NCBI GenBank assembly: GCA_946481355.1
Contig: CAMLNH010000093.1
Span: 1-8,895 of the forward strand
DNA: 8,895 bases
DNA from: an uncultured Curvibacter sp.
GTDB taxonomy: Bacteria; Pseudomonadota; Gammaproteobacteria; Burkholderiales; Burkholderiaceae
Direction: 5' to 3'
Shown: one piece after another, positions 1-5,358 of the stretch
Layout: the number at the start of each line of letters is the position of its first letter
Numbering within the stretch: position 1 is the stretch's first letter
The notes under the pieces: model-generated
Databases searched by the model: none
Told to the model about the DNA's origin: nothing
The model's input: only the letters and a program-made list of their open reading frames with translations
Position numbers and translations under genes: made by a program

Positions 1-221
1 TCGAACTCGGCCGCACCAAGGTGCCGATCAAGCACATCCTGCAGCTCGGCCAGGGTTCGGTGGTCGAACTCGACGCCATGGCCGGCGAGCCCATGGACGT
101 GCTCGTCAACGGCTACCTGATCGCCCAGGGCGAGGTGGTGGTGGTCAACGACAAGTTCGGCATCCGCCTGACCGACGTGGTCACGCCCTCCGAGCGCCTG
201 CGTCGCGTGAGCCGCGGCTGA
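1..221 (+). CDS. fliN: Flagellar motor switch protein FliN, C-terminal part (5' end outside window)
   Basis: The reading frame is open from the window edge (first full codon at 3) to a TGA at 219-221, giving about 72 residues. They match the C-terminal SpoA (surface presentation of antigens) domain of FliN: near the start [20 protein letters not shown], then [34 protein letters not shown]. FliN forms the lower rim of the cytoplasmic C-ring with FliM. It binds CheY-P and docks the export ATPase complex through FliH. The GTG at 21 is an internal Val codon and not a start, because homology continues upstream of it. Its place directly before fliO-P-Q-R is the standard flagellar order. The SpoA domain is also found in type III secretion SctQ proteins, but the flagellar neighbours settle the assignment. 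Confidence 0.95.
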   Translation, partial: ELGRTKVPIKHILQLGQGSVVELDAMAGEPMDVLVNGYLIAQGEVVVVNDKFGIRLTDVVTPSERLRRVSRG

Positions 222-234
222 AGCGCGACGCTGC

Positions 235-276
235 TGCGGCCTGGCCGCAACTGTCGCGGTGACTGGCCGCATTTTT
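235..276 (+). terminator. Terminator-like inverted repeat in the fliN-fliO gap
   Basis: TGCGGCC at 235-241 is followed after one base by its reverse complement GGCCGCA at 243-249. The same GGCCGCA recurs at 265-271 and is followed directly by TTTTT (272-276). The first arm can therefore close a tight 6-bp hairpin with the near copy, or a 7-bp stem with a 23-base loop against the far copy, which then looks like a rho-independent terminator. It sits inside an otherwise continuous flagellar operon, so it would act as a partial terminator or attenuator at most. This is read from sequence only; no folding energy was computed. Confidence 0.35.
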
Positions 277-314
277 CCCTCGTGTTCGAGCGGCCTTGAC
301 TTAAACTGCAGACC

Positions 315-644
315 ATGACGCAAACCATCGTCTCGGTTGTCCTCTTTCTGGTCATCCTGGCCCTGCTGCCGCTGGCGATCCGCTGGTATCAGCAGCGCGC
401 TCCCGGCAACACGCCGCCGGCCGCCGCGTCCCGCATCATCTCCACCGTGGCCGTCGGCCCCCACCAGCGCGTCGTGACCATCGAGGTCGGTCCCGAGGGT
501 GCGCGAACCTGGCTGGTGCTGGGCGTGACGACGCAGAACATCAGCTGTCTGTACAGCGTGCCGGTGGCCTCGCCCCGCCCCAGCGCCTTTGCGTCGGCCG
601 CCGCCGCGGCCCATGCGCCCACGGGCGGCGGAGACGGCGCCTGA
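315..644 (+). CDS. fliO: Flagellar biosynthesis protein FliO
   Basis: This 109-residue protein has one hydrophobic N-terminal segment (about residues 4-22) followed by a basic stretch and a small soluble domain. That domain carries the FliO pattern of a Val-rich strand, [14 protein letters not shown], and then [14 protein letters not shown]. The C-terminus is Ala/Pro-rich and low-complexity. FliO is a membrane-anchored assembly factor that helps FliP form its ring in the flagellar export gate and is not part of the mature basal body. The start at 315 is the first ATG after an in-frame stop at 297-299. No good Shine-Dalgarno precedes it, which is unusual in this window. FliO is poorly conserved, so the call relies on topology, the domain pattern and its place between fliN and fliP. 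Its TGA shares one base with the fliP ATG (TGATG), suggesting translational coupling. Confidence 0.9.
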   Translation: MTQTIVSVVLFLVILALLPLAIRWYQQRAPGNTPPAAASRIISTVAVGPHQRVVTIEVGPEGARTWLVLGVTTQNISCLYSVPVASPRPSAFASAAAAAHAPTGGGDGA

Positions 645-1441
645 TGCGCAGCATCTCCGGCCCCCGGCTGCTGCGGGCCGCAGTCCCCTTCCTTGCCCTG
701 TCGCTGCTGATGGCCCTGCCGGCCCTGGCGCAGGAGAACGCGCCGCTGGGTGCGTCACAGATCAACAGCACCCAGCTGCCCCTGGTGGTGGGCCAGGGCG
801 AAGGCGGCACGAGCTATTCGGTGCCGATCCAGACCCTGCTGTTCTTCACGGCCCTGTCCTTCCTGCCGGCCATCCTGCTCATGATGACGGGCTTCACGCG
901 CATCGTGATCGTGCTCTCGCTGCTGCGCCAGGCCCTGGGCACCCAGTCGGCGCCGCCCAACCAGGTCATCATCGGCCTGTCGCTGTTCCTGACCTTCTTC
1001 GTCATGGGGCCGACCTTCGACCGTATCTATGCCGAGGCCTACCAGCCATACACGCAGAACGTCATCAACTTCGAACAGGCCGTGACGCGGGCCGAGGCGC
1101 CGGTGCGCCAGTTCATGACCAAGCAGACGCGGCAGTCGGACCTGGCGCTGTTCGTCAAGCTGGCCAAGCTGGATCCGGCGACCACGGCCGACAACGCGCC
1201 CATGCGCGTGCTGATCCCGGCCTTTGTCACGAGCGAGCTCAAGACCGCCTTCCAGATCGGCTTCCTGATCTTCATCCCCTTCCTGGTCATCGACATCGTG
1301 GTGGCCAGCGTGCTGATGTCGCTGGGCATGATGATGCTGTCGCCGGTGCTGGTGGCGCTGCCCTTCAAGCTCATGCTCTTCGTGCTAGCCGACGGCTGGA
1401 ACCTGCTGATCGGCTCGCTCGCGGCCAGCTTCGTCACCTAG
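644..1441 (+). CDS. fliP: Flagellar export gate protein FliP
   Basis: This is a 265-residue inner-membrane protein. It starts with a signal peptide: basic residues up to about 11, a hydrophobic core, and a probable cleavage after ALA at residues 27-29. A short periplasmic stretch follows, then a hydrophobic pair around residues 66-100 with the family motif [15 protein letters not shown]. Another membrane segment lies near 106-126, and the strongly conserved C-terminal block begins at [20 protein letters not shown], followed by two or more membrane helices. FliP pentamers, with FliQ and FliR, form the helical export gate that passes rod, hook and filament subunits. The family also includes the SctR proteins of virulence type III systems, but the fli neighbours make this the flagellar copy. 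A GGAG at 630-633 inside fliO can serve as ribosome binding site. The stop is TAG. Confidence 0.97.
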   Translation: MRSISGPRLLRAAVPFLALSLLMALPALAQENAPLGASQINSTQLPLVVGQGEGGTSYSVPIQTLLFFTALSFLPAILLMMTGFTRIVIVLSLLRQALGTQSAPPNQVIIGLSLFLTFFVMGPTFDRIYAEAYQPYTQNVINFEQAVTRAEAPVRQFMTKQTRQSDLALFVKLAKLDPATTADNAPMRVLIPAFVTSELKTAFQIGFLIFIPFLVIDIVVASVLMSLGMMMLSPVLVALPFKLMLFVLADGWNLLIGSLAASFVT

Positions 1442-1444
1442 GAG
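1440..1444 (+). promoter_or_regulatory. Shine-Dalgarno of fliQ overlapping the fliP stop codon
   Basis: AGGAG at 1440-1444 shares its first two bases with the last two of the fliP TAG stop (1439-1441) and lies 9 bases before the fliQ ATG. A ribosome terminating on fliP would cover this site, so fliQ translation is probably coupled to fliP. Confidence 0.75.
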
Positions 1445-1453
1445 TAAGCGGCC

Positions 1454-1723
1454 ATGAACGCACAGATGGTTCTCACGATCGGGCAGGAGGCGCTGATGAC
1501 GCTCTTGCTGGTGGCTGCGCCCATCCTGGGCGTGGTGCTGCTGGTCGGCCTGCTGGTCAGCCTGTTCCAGGCCATCACCCAGATCCACGAGGCCACGCTG
1601 GCCTTCGTGCCCAAGCTGATCGCGGCCATGGCCGTGTTTGCCTGGGCCGGGCCCTGGATGCTCAACATCCTCGTCGAATACATCCGCCGCACCATCGAGG
1701 CCATCCCGGGCATCGTGCTCTAG
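1454..1723 (+). CDS. fliQ: Flagellar export gate protein FliQ
   Basis: This 89-residue protein has the usual length and layout of FliQ: two long hydrophobic helices (about residues 14-41 and 53-77) joined by a short polar hairpin. The hairpin includes the family motif SLFQAITQIHEATL, followed by FVPKL. The C-terminus has the typical amphipathic run LVEYIRRTIEAIP. Four FliQ subunits wrap around the FliP-FliR core and help hold the export gate in its closed helical form. The start has a strong Shine-Dalgarno that overlaps the end of fliP. The stop is TAG, and fliR starts 22 bases later. Confidence 0.97.
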   Translation: MNAQMVLTIGQEALMTLLLVAAPILGVVLLVGLLVSLFQAITQIHEATLAFVPKLIAAMAVFAWAGPWMLNILVEYIRRTIEAIPGIVL

Positions 1724-1745
1724 GGCTCGCCGTCGGCGCCGCGCC

Positions 1746-2513
1746 ATGATCACCTTCAGCGAAGCTCAGATCATGGCCTGGCTGACGCCGCTGCTCTGGC
1801 CTTTCCTGCGCGTGCTGGCCGTGTTCACGGCCGCGCCCATCTTCTCCTCGCGCTCTTTCCCCGTGCGCGCGCGCATCCTGCTGGCCCTGCTGGTGGCGCT
1901 GTCGGCACAGGCCACGCTGCCGCCCATGCCGGTGATCGATCTCAACGGGCCGGCAGTCCTCGGGGTGGTGATCCAGCAGGTGGGCATCGGCCTGGCGATC
2001 GGCTTTGTCGTGCGCGTGGTGTTTGCGGCCTTCGAGCTGGCGGGCGAGGTGGTCGGTTTCCAGATGGGGCTGAACTTCGCAGCCTTTTTCGACCCGACGC
2101 TCAACAACCAGTCCAGTGCCGTGGCGCGCTTCTTCGCCTACATGGCCTCGCTGCTGTTCGTGGTGCTCAATGGTCACCTGCTCGTGCTGATGGCCGTGAC
2201 GCGCAGTTTCGAGGTCTTCCCGGTCACGCAGAACTTCCTCGAGGCGCTGCGCCTGATGCAGCTCTATACCCTGGGGACCGAGCTCTTCGCCAGCGCGCTG
2301 TGGATCGCCCTGCCCATGCTGGCGCTGCTGCTGTTCACCAACCTGGCGCTGGGCATCATCTCGCGTGTGGCGCCGCAGATGAACGTGTTCGCGATCGGCT
2401 TCCCCGTCACGCTGGCCGTGGGCCTGGTTGGTCTGACGGCCACGCTGCCCATGCTCGACCAGCCTTTCCAATCCCTGCTGGAGCGCTCGATCGAGATCTT
2501 CATGGGTCGCTGA
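1746..2513 (+). CDS. fliR: Flagellar export gate protein FliR
   Basis: This 255-residue polytopic membrane protein begins MITFSEAQI. Hydrophobic stretches fall near residues 12-33, 42-61, 69-95, 126-150, 178-205 and 209-235, as expected for FliR. Family signatures include FTAAPIFSSRSFPVRARILL near the N-terminus, FELAGEVVGFQMGLNFAAFFDP in the middle (conserved core GEVVGFQMG) and the later ISRVAPQMNVFAIGFP. FliR is a structural fusion-like homologue of FliP plus FliQ and completes the export gate with five FliP. The frame stays open upstream to 1638, but that extension lies within fliQ in another frame and is not FliR-like, so the ATG at 1746 is chosen. It has no clear Shine-Dalgarno in the 22-base gap. 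It is the last gene of the fli block, and transcription meets the oppositely oriented regulator gene 12 bases after the stop. Confidence 0.96.
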   Translation: MITFSEAQIMAWLTPLLWPFLRVLAVFTAAPIFSSRSFPVRARILLALLVALSAQATLPPMPVIDLNGPAVLGVVIQQVGIGLAIGFVVRVVFAAFELAGEVVGFQMGLNFAAFFDPTLNNQSSAVARFFAYMASLLFVVLNGHLLVLMAVTRSFEVFPVTQNFLEALRLMQLYTLGTELFASALWIALPMLALLLFTNLALGIISRVAPQMNVFAIGFPVTLAVGLVGLTATLPMLDQPFQSLLERSIEIFMGR

Positions 2514-2527
2514 TCAAGCCAGCGATC
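2505..2527. terminator. Possible bidirectional hairpin across the convergent stop codons
   Basis: GGTCGCTG at 2505-2512 can pair with CAGCGATC at 2520-2527 (one G-U pair) around a 7-base loop. The stem covers the TGA of fliR and part of the TGA of the opposing regulator gene. No run of T follows on either strand, so it does not fit a classical intrinsic terminator. It might still limit read-through or protect 3' ends between converging transcripts. Confidence 0.3.
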
Positions 2528-3155
2528 ACACAAGACCGTTGCGGATGGCGTAGACCGTGAGCTCGGCGTTGTTCGAGAGCTTGAGTTTTTCCAGCACGCG
2601 CGAGCGGTAGACGCTGACGGTCTTGGGGCTGAGCATCAGTTCCTCGGCAATGTCCGACAGGCGCTTGCCCGAGGCGATCTTGAGCAGGGTCTGCAGCTCG
2701 CGCTCGGACAGACTGTCGTGCAGGGCTTCGCTGGTGGGCGTGGCCAGGTTGTCCACGAGCATCTGCGCCACGCTGGGTGTGACGTACTTGCGTCCCTGGG
2801 CGATGGTGCGCACCGCCTCGATCAGTTCGGCCGGGTTGCCGGCCTTGTTCAGATAGCCCTGGGCGCCGGCGCGCAGGCAGCGGATGGCGTACTGGTCTTC
2901 CGGGTACATCGAGACCACGAGCACGCGGATCGGCGTCTCGGTCTCCTTGAGCGAGGCCAGCACCTCCAGGCCGCCGCGGCCGGGCAGGTTCAGGTCCAGC
3001 ACCAGCACGTCGCAGGGGGTGGCGCGCAGCAGCTCCCGCACCTCGGAATAGCTGCCGGCCTCGCCCACAACCTTGATGTCCACCGCCTCCGACAGGGTGT
3101 CGCGGATGCCGCGGCGCACCACGGCGTGGTCATCGCAAAGTATCACTCGTATCAT
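2526..3155 (-). CDS. NarL/FixJ-type response regulator (receiver plus LuxR-type HTH)
   Basis: The protein is 209 residues. The receiver domain (about 1-120) has the acidic pair D8/D9, phosphoacceptor D54 in VLDLNLPG, S82 and K104, so it should accept phosphate. A LuxR-type helix-turn-helix fills residues 149-209: LSERELQTLL, then SDIAEELMLSPKTVSVYRSR and the closing helix up to RNGLV. NarL-family regulators dimerise on phosphorylation and bind promoter DNA. The ATG at 3155 overlaps the kinase stop by ATGA, with AAGGA and GAGG just upstream. The frame continues farther upstream, but only through the kinase gene in another frame. The partner is clearly the adjacent kinase. Its target genes are unknown; the location suggests motility or chemotaxis genes, which is inference. 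Similar to UvrY/RcsB-class proteins in layout, but I cannot assign a specific name. Confidence 0.93.
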   Translation of the reverse strand: MIRVILCDDHAVVRRGIRDTLSEAVDIKVVGEAGSYSEVRELLRATPCDVLVLDLNLPGRGGLEVLASLKETETPIRVLVVSMYPEDQYAIRCLRAGAQGYLNKAGNPAELIEAVRTIAQGRKYVTPSVAQMLVDNLATPTSEALHDSLSERELQTLLKIASGKRLSDIAEELMLSPKTVSVYRSRVLEKLKLSNNAELTVYAIRNGLV

Positions 3156-4252
3156 CGTGCCTCGTCCTTGGCCTGCATTGTGAGGGGTACCGACAGGGTA
3201 ATGGAAGTACCGGCCCCGGCGCGGCTGCTGATGTCCAGCCAGCCGCCTGCAGTGCGCGCGCGTTCCTGCAGGCCCCTGAGCCCGAAGGCCTTGGGCTTCT
3301 GGCGCGCGGAGGTCTCGATGCCCTGGCCGTTGTCGGCCACTTCGAGCGTGAGTACGCCCTCGGCGTCGGAGAGCTCCACGCGCACTTCGCTGCAGCGCGC
3401 GTGCTTGGAGATGTTGGTCAGCGCCTCCTGCGCCGTTCGGTAGGCCGTGAGCTGCACGTTCTTGGCGATCTCGGGCTGGCGCAGCGCGGCACGCACCTGG
3501 GTGCGGATGCCGGTGCGCCGCTCGAATTCCCCGGCCAGCCACTCGATCGCGGCCTGCAGGCCCTGGTCCAGGATGGCCGGGCGCAGGTTCATCATGATGC
3601 GCTGGCTGGCGCCCACGGCGTGCTGCAGCATGGCCGTGGCAGCCTGCACATGGGCCTGGGTGTCGGTGTCTGCGTGGTGGCGGCTGATCCAGGACAGATC
3701 GAACTGGATGGCGGCCAGCGAGCCGCCGATGTCGTCGTGGATCTCGCGCGCGATCGCGGCGCGCTCCTGCTCGATCGAACTCTGCAGATGCTCGGCAAAG
3801 CGCGCCAGCCGTTGCTCGGAGGCGGCCAGCTCTTCCACCGCACGTTCGCGCTCGCGCTTGGCCTGCTGGACCTCGATGGCGCGCTGGATCACATGGGCGA
3901 GCTTGCCCAGGTCGTCCTTGAGCAGGTAGTCGCTCATGCCCAGCTTGATCGCGTCGACCGCGGCCGTTTCGCCGATGGCGCCCGACAGCAGGATGAAGGG
4001 CGGAGGCTGCGGCACGGTCTGCAGGGCCTGCCAGGCGTCGAGCGCGGTGAAGCCGGGCAGATGGTAGTCGGCGAGCACGGCGTCAAAGCGGTCGGCCTGC
4101 AGGGCCTGCACGAAGGTCTCCAGGCTCTCGACCCGCGTCAGCTCACAGGCCAGGCCGGCACGCCGCAATGTCTGGCGCACGATGGTGTGATCCAGCGCCG
4201 AGTCCTCCAGATGCAGGAGACGGATCGGGGCGGGGTGTGTGGCTGAGGGCAT
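3152..4252 (-). CDS. Soluble hybrid histidine kinase: N-terminal receiver plus HisKA_3/HATPase
   Basis: The protein is 366 residues and has no membrane segment, so it is probably cytosolic. Residues 10-127 form a receiver domain with E16/D17, phosphoacceptor D62 (VLADYHLPG), S90 and K112. A charged, probably coiled-coil linker covers about 128-165. The dimerisation and phosphotransfer helix has the NarX/DegS-type H-box AREIHDDIGGSL with H172. The ATPase domain shows the N-box QEALTNISKHA (275-285), the G1 box DNGQG (307-311) and the GLRGLQERA box (324-332). It should phosphorylate the regulator encoded 4 bases overlapping downstream. The receiver at the front probably acts as the signal input. 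The ATG at 4252 is chosen although no Shine-Dalgarno precedes it; a TTG at 4321 would add 23 residues that look unconserved. The gene diverges from the chemotaxis operon. Confidence 0.92.
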   Translation of the reverse strand: MPSATHPAPIRLLHLEDSALDHTIVRQTLRRAGLACELTRVESLETFVQALQADRFDAVLADYHLPGFTALDAWQALQTVPQPPPFILLSGAIGETAAVDAIKLGMSDYLLKDDLGKLAHVIQRAIEVQQAKRERERAVEELAASEQRLARFAEHLQSSIEQERAAIAREIHDDIGGSLAAIQFDLSWISRHHADTDTQAHVQAATAMLQHAVGASQRIMMNLRPAILDQGLQAAIEWLAGEFERRTGIRTQVRAALRQPEIAKNVQLTAYRTAQEALTNISKHARCSEVRVELSDAEGVLTLEVADNGQGIETSARQKPKAFGLRGLQERARTAGGWLDISSRAGAGTSITLSVPLTMQAKDEAR

Positions 4253-4442
4253 GCGATCGGTGGTGAGGTGACAGGTCCGATGGAGATGGGCATGGTGCGG
4301 GCGTCCCTGGAAACGTCGCAAATGTTGACGAATTCCCTCCCAATTCGGCGGAATCCTGCTACCCTATATCCTGCAAAATTCTAATGCCGGACTGGATGGA
4401 GCAGTGAACCGATTAGCATCCTGACGTCAGACTGGAGAGACC
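4253..4442. promoter_or_regulatory. Divergent intergenic region between the kinase gene and the chemotaxis operon
   Basis: These 190 bases separate two genes transcribed away from each other, so promoters for both should lie here. The segment is visibly richer in A and T (about 4311-4385) than its surroundings. It contains a TATATC at 4365-4370 and a TTGACG at 4325-4330, but they are 34 bases apart and cannot form one promoter. No good FliA (sigma-28) or sigma-54 match was found. A Shine-Dalgarno GGAG lies at 4434-4437 for the downstream gene. Promoter presence is inferred from gene layout. Confidence 0.5.
4421..4430. repeat. 10-bp perfect palindrome before the first chemotaxis gene
   Basis: CTGACGTCAG reads the same on both strands and ends 3 bases before the GGAG ribosome binding site of the gene starting at 4443. 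It could be an operator half or simply chance; a 10-bp palindrome is not rare enough to decide. Confidence 0.3.
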
Positions 4443-4889
4443 ATGCAAGCCCCCCACACCCTGCCCGCGGAACGACCCGCCGTGCAATTGCCGGTGATGC
4501 TGGTGGCCGAAGTACAGGATTCGCTGCTGGTGGTGGTGCATGATCTTGCGCGACTGGACGGCCTGCTGGCGCATACGATGGACAACCTCATGCAGCGCTT
4601 CACCACGGCGCTCGACAATCTGGACGATCCCGCACAGGCCGGTCCGGCAGCGATCGAGGAAGCGCGCAACGCCTTGCGGGCTGCGGTGACCGAGTTGCAG
4701 TTCCAGGACATGGCCTCCCAGCTCATCGTGCACACTTCCAAGGTGTTGCAAGGTTGTGCCTACCGGCTGGCCTCCGAATCCATGGGGCAGGAAGACGGCG
4801 AGGCCGTGCCCTTCGTGGAGGAGGTGCCCGAGCGGCCCAACCCTGTCACCCAGGACGAGATGGATGCCGGCTCGGTCGAACTGTTCTGA
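4443..4889 (+). CDS. Small CheZ-like chemotaxis protein (putative CheY phosphatase or CheY-binding protein)
   Basis: The 148-residue protein is mostly helical, with helices around residues 17-60 and 68-112 and a loose acidic tail. In the second helix, LQFQDMASQLI (85-95) matches the catalytic region of CheZ, where E. coli has FQDLTGQVI: the DxxxQ pair (D143 and Q147 in E. coli) is kept here as D89 and Q93. The C-terminus, VTQDEMDAGSVELF (135-148), resembles the CheZ C-terminal peptide that grips CheY-P (SQDQVDDLL) and the FliM N-terminal peptide. The E. coli comparisons are from memory. CheZ is about 214 residues, so this is a short version. The gene leads the operon, with GGAG 5 bases before the ATG, and cheY starts 61 bases after its stop. 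LQFQD-type motifs also occur in other chemotaxis proteins, so phosphatase function is inference. Confidence 0.6.
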   Translation: MQAPHTLPAERPAVQLPVMLVAEVQDSLLVVVHDLARLDGLLAHTMDNLMQRFTTALDNLDDPAQAGPAAIEEARNALRAAVTELQFQDMASQLIVHTSKVLQGCAYRLASESMGQEDGEAVPFVEEVPERPNPVTQDEMDAGSVELF

Positions 4890-4950
4890 CCGCCTCGCAC
4901 AAGACCGACCCCGACAACCCGAACCCAGAGACACGAACCGGAGCCCCGAC

Positions 4951-5313
4951 ATGCCCACGATCCTTGCAGTGGACGATTCGCCCTCGATGCGCAAGATGGT
5001 TTCCTTCACCCTGTCCGGCGCCGGCTATCAGGTGGTGGAGGCCGTTGATGGCCAGGACGCCTATGAGAAGGCGCAGCAGCAGGCCTTTGATCTGGTGCTG
5101 ACCGACCAGAACATGCCGCGCCTGGACGGCCTGGGGCTCACGCGCAAGCTGCGCGAGCATCCCAATTTCAAGACCACGCCCATCCTCATGCTGACCACCG
5201 AGTCCAGCGACCTGATGAAGCAGGCCGGACGGACCGCCGGGGCTACCGGTTGGCTGGTCAAGCCTTTTGACCCCGCGCGCCTGCTCGAGGTCATCAAGAA
5301 AGTCATCAAGTAA
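4951..5313 (+). CDS. cheY: Chemotaxis response regulator CheY
   Basis: This 120-residue protein is a stand-alone receiver domain with no output domain, as in CheY. Key residues are present: D8/D9, phosphoacceptor D52 (LTDQNMP), T82 and K104 in LVKPF. N54 and E84, equivalents of E. coli N59 and E89 that influence dephosphorylation rate, are also kept. The residue matching E. coli Tyr106 is W101. CheY is phosphorylated by CheA and binds FliM/FliN in the motor switch to change rotation. The ATG at 4951 has GGAG at 4940-4943, 7 bases upstream. cheA follows after 45 bases. Many related bacteria carry a second cheY farther down the che operon, so this may be either the motor-binding or a phosphate-sink CheY; sequence alone does not decide. 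Confidence 0.93.
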   Translation: MPTILAVDDSPSMRKMVSFTLSGAGYQVVEAVDGQDAYEKAQQQAFDLVLTDQNMPRLDGLGLTRKLREHPNFKTTPILMLTTESSDLMKQAGRTAGATGWLVKPFDPARLLEVIKKVIK

Positions 5314-5358
5314 TCCGGTCCACCGTCCGACAAGACGCGATCACAACAGGAGATAGGT

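Noticed and set aside
296..301. TTGACT before fliO as a -35 element
   Set aside because: A -10 element at normal spacing would fall inside fliO at about 319-324 (CGCAAA), which does not match.
589..1749. 386-codon plus-strand frame overlapping fliP and fliQ
   Set aside because: Out of frame with fliP and fliQ; the product is Ala/Gly/His/Arg-rich low complexity without a domain.
1662..2471. Long open frame on the minus strand opposite fliQ and fliR (269 codons)
   Set aside because: Its product is rich in His, Gln, Arg and Gly with no domain pattern, typical of the antisense frame of a GC-rich gene. fliR on the other strand is clearly real.
3401..4246. 281-codon plus-strand frame opposite the kinase
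   Set aside because: Shadow of the kinase gene, whose H, N and G boxes are all intact on the minus strand.
4253..4321. N-terminal extension of the kinase from a TTG at 4321
   Set aside because: The extra 23 residues are basic and His-rich without similarity to a receiver start; the ATG at 4252 begins 9 residues before the first receiver strand.
4325..4370. Sigma-70 promoter from TTGACG (4325) and TATATC (4365)
   Set aside because: The two elements are 34 bases apart, about twice the usable spacing, and neither has a good partner at 16-18 bases.
4365..4393. FliA (sigma-28) promoter using GCCGGACT at 4386
   Set aside because: Only the GCCG half matches the -10 element, and there is no TAAA at the right distance upstream.
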